DNA of 5,497 nucleotides from Gammaproteobacteria bacterium. Its GTDB lineage: Bacteria > Pseudomonadota > Gammaproteobacteria > UBA11654. Position 1 is the first letter of the stretch, and each line of letters opens with the position of its first letter. The notes beneath the pieces are model-generated. The model was given only the letters and a program-made list of their open reading frames with translations. It did not search any database and was not told where the DNA came from. This document shows, piece after piece, positions 1 to 5,497 of the stretch. Made by a program: the position numbers and the translations under genes. The DNA lies in NCBI GenBank assembly GCA_018672815.1, contig JABHDX010000105.1:1-5497 (forward strand). Direction: 5' to 3'.

Positions 1-1
1 A

Positions 2-409
2 TAATTCTCTCTCAGCTCTTCTGCATATTGCCCTAGATTGGTGAGTAAATGTGGAGCTTTTATTTATTCCTGGGATAACAAAATCTTTTAGTGGAGGCAG
101 TTTCTCATTCAATTCATCAATGAACGTTTCAATAGCAGTTACTGTTTTTTCATCAATACTTTTGAATTTTGGGGCTGATATTTCACCAGAGAGATTGAAT
201 AAGTTTTGTTGTACTTCATAGAGAAAATCTAGGATGTGTTGAGGTATATTTTCTTCGGTTGTAATCAATCCAATAGCAGCGCTTAATTCGTCAATAGATC
301 CATAGACATGTATCGTTTGATCGTATTTTGGTACTCGTTGATTACCACCAATGTCAGTGGAGCCATCGTCACCTTTCTTTGTGAATATTTTTGTTAATCT
401 GTTAGCCAT
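2..409 (-). CDS. pduO: PduO-type cob(I)alamin adenosyltransferase, 3' end cut by window edge
   Basis: The enzyme transfers the adenosyl group of ATP to cob(I)alamin, making coenzyme B12 in the cytoplasm. I translated 136 codons by hand from the ATG at 407-409 without meeting a stop; the frame leaves the window at position 1, so the C-terminus is missing. PduO-family (not BtuR/CobA-type) features are the N-terminal TKKGDDGST motif (residues 10-18) that forms part of the ATP site, YGSIDELSAAIG (36-47), LPPLKDFVIPG (104-114) and the signature SRAICRRAERE (125-135), whose arginines are active-site residues in the family. The start is supported by an in-frame stop 30 bp upstream (437-439) and a purine-rich AAGAAAGAG stretch ending about 9 nt before the ATG. 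It lies 60 bp after btuB on the same strand with no terminator visible, so it is probably the second gene of the riboswitch-controlled unit. The family assignment is firm; the exact in vivo corrinoid substrate is inferred. Confidence 0.9.
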   Translation of the reverse strand, partial: MANRLTKIFTKKGDDGSTDIGGNQRVPKYDQTIHVYGSIDELSAAIGLITTEENIPQHILDFLYEVQQNLFNLSGEISAPKFKSIDEKTVTAIETFIDELNEKLPPLKDFVIPGINKSSTFTHQSRAICRRAEREL

Positions 410-469
410 AATCCAAATCTCTTTCTTATTGCTATCTTATCGTTTATGAAGCTATAGAAGCAAAAAATT

Positions 470-2263
470 TTATAGTGAAGGCTTATAGGTTAATCCTATG
501 AAAGCTTTTCTTGTCGCAGTTTTATAGCCATTAGCTAAGGTGTATTTCTCATCAGTAAAGTTATTTAAAGCCACCTTAAAAGATAAGCGATCATTCATTC
601 GGTACCTAAAAATTATATTGCCAATGAAATAGGGATGCAACTTGATATCTCCAAAATCAATTCGCGATGAATTTTTTGACATATTGATATTAAGATCCAG
701 TTTTCCAAAACTTCTTCTTAAGCCTATTCCAATTGAGCTTTTAGGTCTTCTTAATAGACGACTCTGATTGGTCAAGTTATCCGCTTCTTGAAGTATGGCA
801 TTAAAATTAATTTCCCATTCCATGATTAAGGTGGAGAATTGTAGATCAAATCCTTGAATCAATGCTTCTTCAATATTGTAAAGCTTATAATCAGAATAGT
901 TAAAAGCAATTAACTCATTAATCCTATTTTCATAATATCTCAGTTCAATACGATTAATCTTGTCTGGCGAATATTGTATGCCAAAACTTTTACTGTTTGA
1001 GATTTCAGGAATTAAGGTTGGATTGCCACCAAAACCATACAGGTCAAAATTAGAAGGGTCACGCATTGCCTTGCCAAGATTGGCAGTAAGTTTGATATTA
1101 GTATTTACTTTATAGCTGTATTCGAAGTTCCAAGTAGCTTGATCTTGTATAACTTCTTTATTATTTAATCTCATAGCCATTAGCAATTGATGTTTATCAA
1201 GAGATGTAAGATTTTCTAAATAAACAGCATCACTTGATAAATTAGTATCCACAGCTAATCCATAATTACTGCTATTAAAGTCTTCTTCTTCTCGTATATA
1301 TCCAAGAATTAATTCATTAGAGGGATTCCAATGAAAACTATTTTTCCATTCGAGAGATAATTTTTTACTGTAATTAAAGTCAAATGAATTATTCTGATCA
1401 ATTTTATCTTCATTTAAATTAAGACTAATAGTGGATGACCAAAAACCATTAATTTGATTGTTAATATTAATCGCTGAGACTAGATTTTCGAAATCTTGAC
1501 TGATTGGGCTAAGAAAAAAATCCATGTATTCAGTTGTACCTGATGTTCTCCAGATGGTTGTTTTAATTGTTCTGTGGGAATCATTTATCTGGAAATAACC
1601 ATGCAATGAGTTGTTGCTATAGCCATTGTCAATTTTACTATCAGCTTTAGCAGGAAAACCATCTGTTTGATAATGACTCCATTGCAAGCCACTGGTCAGT
1701 TTTCCTTTATTTCTAGAAGTCATAAGATTTATATTTTTCATATAATCTGAACCAGTTGTGAGAGATGTTTGAAGGCTATTTCCATTATCTTGTTTTGTGA
1801 AAATGTTAATAACACCACCAATTGCATGAGAGCCATAGAGACTGGTTCTAGGGGCTTTAACGATTTCAATTCTATCAATTAAGTCAGGATTAATATTTTG
1901 TATGGCAGCTATTCCTGTTGCTGAATCATTGATAGCAACACCATTCAGTAAAATAAGAACATGATTACTGTTGGAGCCTTGAACAAATAAAGATGTCAGT
2001 TGGCCTGGTCCGCCATTCATTGAGATATCAATTCCGCTTACAAATCTGAGTAATTCTGCTAAATTAGTTGCTCCTGAAAGGGCAATATCTTCAGAAGAGA
2101 GAATGGTGATTGGTGCAGTGACATTATCTTCAGAAATACTCGTTTTTGTAGCAGTAACAACAAGATTATCAAGATCTTCTATGTTTTCTGATAATAATGG
2201 GACAGTGAATGTTGTAATGAAAAGCAGTGAAAGAAAAGTGCTTCTTTTTATAAGCTTGAACAT
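470..2263 (-). CDS. btuB: TonB-dependent vitamin B12 outer-membrane receptor BtuB
   Basis: This 597-residue receptor imports cobalamin across the outer membrane using TonB energy. Residues 1-25 look like a Sec signal peptide (KLIKR, then a hydrophobic stretch). A TonB box DNLVVTA (32-38) follows, very close to the DTLVVTA of E. coli BtuB. The plug (about 45-155) has NGGPGQLTSLFVQGSNS (83-99), HVLILLNGV (101-109), APRTSLYGSHAIGGVINI (137-154), matching BtuB closely. The rest is a beta-barrel with alternating strands, ending with an NFTDEKYTLANGY-type last-strand region; the final residues KPSL do not end in the usual aromatic residue. Start choice: GAGGA (2270-2274) lies 6 nt before the ATG. 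The cobalamin riboswitch upstream and the adenosyltransferase downstream independently support B12 as substrate. The periplasmic and inner-membrane partners (BtuF, BtuCD) and TonB are not in the window. Another corrinoid as the ligand cannot be excluded. Confidence 0.93.
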   Translation of the reverse strand: MFKLIKRSTFLSLLFITTFTVPLLSENIEDLDNLVVTATKTSISEDNVTAPITILSSEDIALSGATNLAELLRFVSGIDISMNGGPGQLTSLFVQGSNSNHVLILLNGVAINDSATGIAAIQNINPDLIDRIEIVKAPRTSLYGSHAIGGVINIFTKQDNGNSLQTSLTTGSDYMKNINLMTSRNKGKLTSGLQWSHYQTDGFPAKADSKIDNGYSNNSLHGYFQINDSHRTIKTTIWRTSGTTEYMDFFLSPISQDFENLVSAININNQINGFWSSTISLNLNEDKIDQNNSFDFNYSKKLSLEWKNSFHWNPSNELILGYIREEEDFNSSNYGLAVDTNLSSDAVYLENLTSLDKHQLLMAMRLNNKEVIQDQATWNFEYSYKVNTNIKLTANLGKAMRDPSNFDLYGFGGNPTLIPEISNSKSFGIQYSPDKINRIELRYYENRINELIAFNYSDYKLYNIEEALIQGFDLQFSTLIMEWEINFNAILQEADNLTNQSRLLRRPKSSIGIGLRRSFGKLDLNINMSKNSSRIDFGDIKLHPYFIGNIIFRYRMNDRLSFKVALNNFTDEKYTLANGYKTATRKAFIGLTYKPSL

Positions 2264-2268
2264 AATTA

Positions 2269-2298
2269 TTCCTCACAATGAATGTATATATGTAGGAA
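2269..2298 (-). promoter_or_regulatory. Possible hairpin hiding the btuB Shine-Dalgarno
   Basis: On the minus strand TTCCT (2298-2294) pairs with AGGAA (2273-2269), which contains the btuB Shine-Dalgarno core. With one bulged A (2293) the stem continues for four more pairs, including one G-T (2292-2289 with 2274-2277), around an 11-nt loop. It sits between the riboswitch aptamer and the btuB ATG, where an expression platform is expected. No GC-rich stem plus T-run is seen there, so translational control is more likely than attenuation. The pairing is seen in the sequence; its regulatory role is inferred. Confidence 0.45.
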
Positions 2299-2342
2299 AA
2301 CGTCAAACTTAATGAACGCACCCACCCGTACTATATTTATTT

Positions 2343-2525
2343 TATGTTAAGTAGGTCTCCGGGCTAACAAGCAGTTTCCTGAGCAATAAACCTTCCCATC
2401 TTTTGACAGTGGCTTGAATAGACTACTATTCAGTTATTGCCTTTAACTTGATTACCGTTGCGGGGGCAGCGTTGGAATATTTTATTTCACCAACTTCCCA
2501 ATCAGTTTTACTGAAACTTAACATA
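2343..2525 (-). promoter_or_regulatory. Cobalamin (B12) riboswitch aptamer upstream of btuB
   Basis: This leader RNA binds a cobalamin and lowers expression of downstream B12 uptake genes when B12 is plentiful. On the minus strand the conserved elements appear in the right order: GGGAAGTTGGTGAAA, CCAACGCTGCCCCCGCAACG (2475-2456), GATGGGAAGG (2400-2391) and the B12 box AGCCCGGAGACCTAC (2365-2351), which has A where G is usual near its end. Visible helices are a perfect 10-bp P1 (2516-2525 with 2343-2352), GTTGG/CCAAC (2494-2490 with 2475-2471), GCAATAA/TTATTGC enclosing the variable domain, GAATAG-TAGT-CTATTC inside it, and CAG-GAAA-CTG with a GNRA-type loop. It precedes btuB by about 80 nt, fitting its function. 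Which cobalamin form it prefers cannot be read from the sequence. Confidence 0.96.
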
Positions 2526-2528
2526 TTT

Positions 2529-2557
2529 ATTAAACCCTAAAACTACTAACTTGTAAA
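2529..2557 (-). promoter_or_regulatory. Candidate sigma70 promoter for the riboswitch-btuB unit
   Basis: Minus strand: -35 TTTACA (2557-2552, 5 of 6 consensus bases), a spacer of exactly 17 nt, and -10 TTTAAT (2534-2529, 5 of 6). The predicted start near 2522 falls at the 5' strand of riboswitch helix P1, so the transcript would begin almost directly with the aptamer. The -35 starts one base after the pdxH stop codon, so the B12 unit probably has its own promoter independent of pdxH. This is a sequence match only, with no transcript data. Confidence 0.55.
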
Positions 2558-2566
2558 CTTAGGGTT
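2533..2566. repeat. 8-bp inverted repeat across the pdxH stop codon
   Basis: AACCCTAA (2533-2540) and TTAGGGTT (2559-2566) are perfect inverted copies with an 18-nt loop. The right arm includes the pdxH stop codon (TAA, 2559-2561 on the minus strand). It could act as a weak 3' hairpin for pdxH mRNA, but the sequence after it on that strand is only TAATAAATA, not a T-run, and the stem has just three G-C pairs. It also overlaps the candidate btuB promoter. Terminator function is uncertain. Confidence 0.35.
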
Positions 2567-3227
2567 GGAGCCTTTTTTTTCTCCAATCTTGCGTTGTAAT
2601 GTATTGATCATTTTTGAATGATAAATTTCTTTGAAACAGTATACGATCATGAAATCGATCATGTTGATTAAGCCAAATTTCTAGCTGATGGATCCAGATT
2701 CTATAGCCACCCCAGAATGGCGGCCTGGGTAATTTTTTATCATTGGCACTAATTTGGTTTTGCTTGATACTAAATTTTTTTAATACAGCATCGAATTGTT
2801 TATTAAGCTCTTCTCTATCGCTAATACATTTGCTTTGATCACTGGCCCAAGCAGAAACTTGACTGCCTAGCGAACGTGAGTAGAAGTAATCATCACTTTC
2901 ATTTTTAGGAGATTTTATAGCGTACCCTTTAAATCGTACTTGATATCCATAATTATCCCAATGAAATACACCGCTGCATTCAGACTGAAAATCAAGTTCA
3001 CTAGCTTTATTAGAATTATAATTGGTATAAAAAACAATATAGCCATCTGTGATATTAATTTCTTTACACAATACCATGCGAACATTTGAGACTCCTTCCT
3101 GGTCTGTTGTAGCAATAGAAAAACAATTAGGGTTGGGTTGTTTTTTGTCATCACTTACCTCCTTAATCCAATTTTTTAAGACTTCCATAGGATTTAGGAT
3201 ATCTGCTTGATTTAGCTCTATGTTCAT
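2559..3227 (-). CDS. pdxH: Pyridoxamine/pyridoxine 5'-phosphate oxidase PdxH
   Basis: This FMN enzyme oxidises pyridoxine 5'-phosphate or pyridoxamine 5'-phosphate to pyridoxal 5'-phosphate in the cytoplasm, the last step of the DXP-dependent B6 pathway and of salvage. The protein has 222 residues. FMN-binding motifs are RMVLCK (50-55), FYTNYNSNKA (66-75), the SRSLGSQVSAWASDQS block (117-132), PRPPFWGGYR (167-176), and RFHDR (191-195), which carries the substrate-contacting Arg and His. The C-terminus WRKKRLQP matches the family ending WKxxRLxP, so it is full length. The N-terminus begins directly at NPMEVLKNW and lacks about 20-25 residues present in E. coli; about 10 extra residues precede PRPPFWGG. 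No Shine-Dalgarno is evident before the ATG. It is transcribed divergently from tyrA. I see no damaged motif. Confidence 0.96.
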   Translation of the reverse strand: MNIELNQADILNPMEVLKNWIKEVSDDKKQPNPNCFSIATTDQEGVSNVRMVLCKEINITDGYIVFYTNYNSNKASELDFQSECSGVFHWDNYGYQVRFKGYAIKSPKNESDDYFYSRSLGSQVSAWASDQSKCISDREELNKQFDAVLKKFSIKQNQISANDKKLPRPPFWGGYRIWIHQLEIWLNQHDRFHDRILFQRNLSFKNDQYITTQDWRKKRLQP

Positions 3228-3245
3228 ATAATACGATACAAGATT

Positions 3246-3254
3246 TGTTATAAT
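3246..3254 (+). promoter_or_regulatory. Candidate extended -10 promoter for tyrA in the divergent pdxH-tyrA region
   Basis: TGTTATAAT is a perfect extended -10 (TGn plus TATAAT); there is no good -35 at the usual distance, which an extended -10 can compensate. Transcription would start near 3261 and leave an mRNA leader of about 80 nt before tyrA. The core TTATAA (3248-3253) is palindromic, and on the minus strand reads TATAAC, a possible -10 for pdxH with a short leader. A second TA-rich match, TATAAA at 3308-3313, is closer to tyrA but weaker. The 112-bp gap contains nothing else I can identify. Confidence 0.45.
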
Positions 3255-3339
3255 TTAAACTCTGATGCAATGATAGCAATCAGAAATAAAAAGAAGAAAA
3301 ATAATTGTATAAATTAAAGAGAGATTCAATTGAACAGTC

Positions 3340-4428
3340 ATGAGTGATTTAAAGAAACTAAGATCAAAGCTTTCAGAAATTGATTTAAAAATTATTGATC
3401 TAATACATCAAAGGCAATCTTTATCTCAAGATATTGGAGCTTTAAAAAGTACAAAAGGTAAGCCAACAAGAGACTACAAAAGGGAAAAAGAAGTTATAGA
3501 ATTAGCAAAAGAACATGCGAGTAAGCTTCATATAGAATCTGAAATGGTTGTTGATTTGATGCAACTACTGATAAAAAGTTCCCTCAAGACACAGGAAAAA
3601 GCTAGGGTAAAACAAGAAGGACAAGGATCAGGTCAAAGAGTTTTAGTTATTGGCGGATGCGGAAGAATGGGAAACTGGTTTGTCGAGTTCTTAACATCAC
3701 AAGGTTATACAGTTGAAATAGCAGATCCTAGTCAAGCAAGAACCAGTCATCATTACTACAAAGATTGGAAAGATACAGATGACCACTACGACATGACTGT
3801 AATAGCAGCTCCTTTAAGAGAGTCAATCACGATTTTGAATGACATGTTGGAAACTGGAAGAAAAGGCATCGTCTTTGATATTGGTTCCTTGAAGTCCCCT
3901 ATTAAAGACTTACTAAAAAGAATGGCAGCAAAAGGAATGCATGTTGCATCTATTCATCCCATGTTTGGCCCTGATGCTGACTTACTGACAGGCAAGCATA
4001 TTATATTTATGAACATAGACTCAAACAAAACATTATCAATAGTAAGGCAACTATTTGAATCAACTACTGCCCAATTAATAGAAATGTCTATTGATAATCA
4101 TGATTTTGCTATTTCATATGTACTAGGGTTGTCACATACTCTCAATATAGCCTTTGCAAAGGTATTAGCTAATAGTGGAGAAAATAAAGATTTACTCTCT
4201 GAGTTATCAAGCACAACCTTTAAAGATCAATTGAGTGTTGCTAAAAGAGTCACAGATGAGAATCCACATCTATATTATGAAATTCAATATATGAATGAGC
4301 ATAGCTCTAAAATGATCAGGGAATTAAGTACTGTGATACAAAATATTTCACACTACATTGAGCAGGGAGATGAAGATTCGTTTGTAGAAATGATGGAAGA
4401 TGGCAAATCATATTTCTCTGTAAAGTAA
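3340..4428 (+). CDS. tyrA: Bifunctional chorismate mutase / prephenate dehydrogenase TyrA (T-protein)
   Basis: It converts chorismate to prephenate and then, with NAD+, to 4-hydroxyphenylpyruvate for tyrosine synthesis. The 362 residues divide into an AroQ-class mutase (about 1-90) and a dehydrogenase (about 99-362). Aligned by eye with the E. coli AroQ active site, every catalytic residue is present: R8, R25, K36, D45, R48, E49, S81 and Q85. The dehydrogenase has a Rossmann NAD site VLVIGGCGRMG (101-111), VFDIGSLKSP (178-187), the HPMFGPD motif (206-212) with an active-site-region histidine, and LSHTLN (264-269). The ATG is preceded by AAAGAGAG about 15 nt upstream, too far for a good ribosome site, so initiation may be weak; the mutase domain starts right after it, so the start fits. 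No leader peptide or Tyr-rich attenuator is visible. The fused form is characteristic of gammaproteobacteria. rppH follows 22 bp later, suggesting co-transcription. Confidence 0.97.
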   Translation: MSDLKKLRSKLSEIDLKIIDLIHQRQSLSQDIGALKSTKGKPTRDYKREKEVIELAKEHASKLHIESEMVVDLMQLLIKSSLKTQEKARVKQEGQGSGQRVLVIGGCGRMGNWFVEFLTSQGYTVEIADPSQARTSHHYYKDWKDTDDHYDMTVIAAPLRESITILNDMLETGRKGIVFDIGSLKSPIKDLLKRMAAKGMHVASIHPMFGPDADLLTGKHIIFMNIDSNKTLSIVRQLFESTTAQLIEMSIDNHDFAISYVLGLSHTLNIAFAKVLANSGENKDLLSELSSTTFKDQLSVAKRVTDENPHLYYEIQYMNEHSSKMIRELSTVIQNISHYIEQGDEDSFVEMMEDGKSYFSVK

Positions 4429-4450
4429 AATTAATTACAAGGTAAAAATA

Positions 4451-4936
4451 ATGGCAGATTTAATCTATGATGATGGCTACAGAGCTAATGTTGGTATCAT
4501 TATATCGAATCAAAATAATAATTTATTTTTTGCAAAAAGACGCTATCAGTCAGGTTGGCAATTTCCACAAGGTGGAATCAATGTTGGAGAAACTCCCATC
4601 CAAGCCATGTATAGAGAATTGAATGAAGAAACTGGATTGTATAAAAAAAATACAAAATTTATTAAGGAATCAGATCACTGGTATCAGTATCAGATCCCAC
4701 ACAAAAGTATTAGAAAAGCTAAAGATGGGATAAAAGTTATAGGGCAGAGACAGAAATGGTATCTGCTTCAGTTTACCGATGATGAAGAAGCCATTGACTT
4801 GAATCATCATAATGAACAAGAATTTGACTCTTGGAAATGGGCAACGCCTGATATTGTTATTAAGCAAGTTATTGGATTTAAAAAAGAGGTCTATAGGAAA
4901 GTCTTAGAAGAATTTAAACCTTTTATTGAAAAATAG
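4451..4936 (+). CDS. rppH: RNA pyrophosphohydrolase RppH (Nudix hydrolase)
   Basis: It removes pyrophosphate from the 5' end of primary transcripts in the cytoplasm, producing monophosphorylated mRNA that RNase E degrades. The 161-residue protein opens with YDDGYRANVGIII (6-18), matching the DDGYRPNVGIVI start of E. coli RppH. It has WQFPQGGIN (36-44) and a complete Nudix box at 41-63 (G41, E47, R55, E56, E59, E60, G62), whose glutamates bind Mg2+. GQRQKWYLLQ (98-107) and the EFDSWKW segment (124-130) are further RppH-specific matches, as is IGFKKEVYRKVLEEF near the C-terminus. These separate it from general diadenosine polyphosphate hydrolases, although the RppH family also acts on such dinucleotides in vitro. 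AAGG lies about 8 nt before the ATG, a modest ribosome site. It lies between tyrA (22 bp) and erpA (42 bp); no functional link to either is evident. Confidence 0.95.
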   Translation: MADLIYDDGYRANVGIIISNQNNNLFFAKRRYQSGWQFPQGGINVGETPIQAMYRELNEETGLYKKNTKFIKESDHWYQYQIPHKSIRKAKDGIKVIGQRQKWYLLQFTDDEEAIDLNHHNEQEFDSWKWATPDIVIKQVIGFKKEVYRKVLEEFKPFIEK

Positions 4937-4944
4937 AATTGTAC

Positions 4945-4950
4945 TATAAT
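4945..4950 (+). promoter_or_regulatory. Candidate -10 element of an erpA promoter
   Basis: A perfect TATAAT lies in the 42-bp rppH-erpA gap. Transcription from it would start near 4957, giving a leader of only about 22 nt. No good -35 is found: TTGAAA at 4926-4931 is only 13 nt away, and 17-nt spacing gives TTTATT. In DNA this AT-rich a chance match is quite possible, so erpA may simply be co-transcribed with rppH. No IscR-like site is recognised. Confidence 0.3.
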
Positions 4951-4959
4951 GATGCGAAC

Positions 4960-4980
4960 AAATTATAAATTATAAATTAT
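4960..4980 (+). repeat. Three perfect tandem copies of AAATTAT running into the erpA start codon
   Basis: The 7-bp unit AAATTAT occurs at 4960-4966, 4967-4973 and 4974-4980, with no mismatch. The last AT of the third copy is the first two bases of the erpA ATG (4979-4981). It fills the place where a Shine-Dalgarno sequence would be, and none is present. Gain or loss of a unit would keep the coding sequence intact but change the leader length and the distance from any upstream promoter. Confidence 0.85.
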
Positions 4981-5311
4981 GGAACAAGAGGCGTTAATTT
5001 TTACTGATGCAGCAGCTATGAAAGTTGGCTCACTTCTCTCTGAAGAAGACAATACAAAAATGAACTTAAGAGTCTATGTGACAGGAGGAGGGTGTGCTGG
5101 TTTTCAGTATGGTTTTTCATTCGATGAAAATAAAGATGAGGGAGATACTGAAGTCACTAAAAGAGGGGTTAATTTAATTGTGGATCCAATGAGTATTCAA
5201 TATTTAATGGGAGCAGAAATTGACTTTCAGGAAGATCTTCAAGGAGCTCGATTTGTCATTAAAAATCCAAATGCAACTACAACCTGTAGTTGTGGTTCAT
5301 CATTTTCCTGA
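4979..5311 (+). CDS. erpA: Iron-sulfur cluster insertion protein ErpA (A-type carrier)
   Basis: ErpA is a cytoplasmic A-type carrier that delivers Fe-S clusters from the Isc or Suf systems to apo-enzymes, including the IspG/IspH steps of isoprenoid synthesis in E. coli. The 110-residue protein is full length (E. coli 114). The three cluster-binding cysteines are present: C39 in [12 protein letters not shown] (35-46), and C103 and C105 in the C-terminal [19 protein letters not shown] (8-16), [11 protein letters not shown] (68-78) and NPNATTTC (96-103) match ErpA rather than IscA or SufA. The start is fixed by the FTDAAA motif eight residues in. No Shine-Dalgarno precedes it; the leader is a 7-bp tandem repeat. 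The last 12 bp overlap convergent anmK. Confidence 0.97.
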   Translation: MEQEALIFTDAAAMKVGSLLSEEDNTKMNLRVYVTGGGCAGFQYGFSFDENKDEGDTEVTKRGVNLIVDPMSIQYLMGAEIDFQEDLQGARFVIKNPNATTTCSCGSSFS

Positions 5312-5497
5312 TCTTTTAATCTCTGAATTAATTTTTTTTGGTGGTAGAAATATACCTCCGAGCATAATAGGAGCATCGGAGCCAGTCACAAGTCTTAGGT
5401 CAGAATAGACTGTATCAATTCTTTTTTTTGACAAGTAGGCAAAGCCGGCAGCTTCAACCCATTTAGAGTCAATGCCCCAGTCAGTGGTAAGATATAT
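5300..5497 (-). CDS. anmK: Anhydro-N-acetylmuramic acid kinase AnmK, C-terminal part only
   Basis: AnmK phosphorylates and opens 1,6-anhydro-MurNAc, giving MurNAc-6-phosphate in cytoplasmic recycling of cell-wall sugars. Only the last 65 codons are in the window, the rest lying beyond position 5497. Reading from the right edge I translate a peptide with [20 protein letters not shown], then [19 protein letters not shown] and a lysine-rich tail ending RSGK. It matches the AnmK C-terminus, where E. coli has a GISGDDMEALAFAWLA segment followed by LPSVTGAS and VLGAIFP. The tail beyond the LGGIF motif is about 10 residues longer than in E. coli. The stop codon (5300-5302) lies inside erpA, giving a 12-bp convergent overlap with no room for a separate terminator. 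erpA and anmK are also close together in Pseudomonas, which supports the call. Confidence 0.88.
   Translation of the reverse strand: MYLTTDWGIDSKWVEAAGFAYLSKKRIDTVYSDLRLVTGSDAPIMLGGIFLPPKKINSEIKRSGK

Noticed and set aside
1..409. Reading the left-edge gene as a truncated pseudogene
   Set aside because: The frame is open through all 136 codons to the window edge with conserved motifs in order; it is cut by the window only.
2103..2312. Open frame of 69 codons on the plus strand
   Set aside because: It lies antisense to the btuB 5' end and leader, has no recognisable motif or ribosome site, and is explained as a shadow of btuB.
2559..2580. Plus-strand terminator: TTAGGGTT arm followed by a run of eight T
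   Set aside because: No plus-strand gene is transcribed towards it, six bases (GGAGCC) separate the arm from the T-run, and the T-run is the A8 lysine codons of pdxH.
2915..3154. Open frame of 79 codons on the minus strand
   Set aside because: It is fully inside pdxH in another frame of the same strand; pdxH has clear family motifs and the alternative has none.
4670..4867. Open frame of 65 codons on the minus strand
   Set aside because: It is antisense to rppH, with no motif or start signal.
5316..5339. Terminator after erpA: TTAAT-ATTAA stem followed by eight T
   Set aside because: The stem is only five A-T pairs and would be very unstable, and the T-run is also the coding sequence of anmK. 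It may contribute to termination but I cannot support it.
5220..5408. Open frame of 62 codons on the plus strand
   Set aside because: It overlaps erpA in another frame and then runs antisense to anmK, whose frame matches a known family.
1..5497. Defence system, mobile element, CRISPR array, tRNA or rRNA
   Set aside because: I saw no transposase, integrase, spaced direct repeats, tRNA-like or rRNA-like sequence; every long frame is a known core gene.

Overview
The window is an AT-rich stretch of bacterial chromosome with densely packed housekeeping genes on both strands. The gene content points to a gammaproteobacterium. TyrA is the fused chorismate mutase/prephenate dehydrogenase ('T-protein') typical of that class, and RppH, ErpA, PdxH and AnmK all closely resemble their enterobacterial relatives. 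An outer-membrane TonB-dependent receptor shows a Gram-negative envelope. The low GC and compact spacing would suit an AT-rich, possibly free-living marine lineage, but that is inference and the species cannot be named from this window.

Left part (1-2560, minus strand): a vitamin B12 acquisition unit. Read in the direction of transcription it consists of a sigma70-like promoter just after the pdxH stop codon, a full-length cobalamin riboswitch, btuB (outer-membrane B12 receptor), and a PduO-type cob(I)alamin adenosyltransferase that runs off the left edge. The adenosyltransferase, at 2-409, is incomplete because the window ends, not because it is broken. The riboswitch aptamer is closed by a 10-bp P1 helix. 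A separate hairpin close to the btuB start can cover its Shine-Dalgarno sequence, which suggests translational control.

Middle (2559-3339): pdxH on the minus strand (pyridoxal phosphate synthesis), and a 112-bp divergent intergenic region with a shared palindromic TA-rich -10 element between pdxH and tyrA.

Right part (3340-5311, plus strand): tyrA, rppH and erpA lie head to tail with gaps of 22 and 42 bp. They could form one operon, with a possible extra promoter in front of erpA. The start of erpA is unusual: it has no Shine-Dalgarno sequence, and three perfect copies of a 7-bp repeat run into the ATG. From the right edge, anmK (anhydromuramic acid kinase) comes in on the minus strand, and its stop codon lies inside the 3' end of erpA.

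The genes cover tyrosine biosynthesis, mRNA 5'-end processing, Fe-S cluster delivery, B6 synthesis, peptidoglycan recycling and B12 uptake and activation. I see no mobile element, CRISPR array, tRNA, rRNA or clearly novel system. The most interesting parts are regulatory: the riboswitch leader of the B12 unit and the repeat-based erpA leader.
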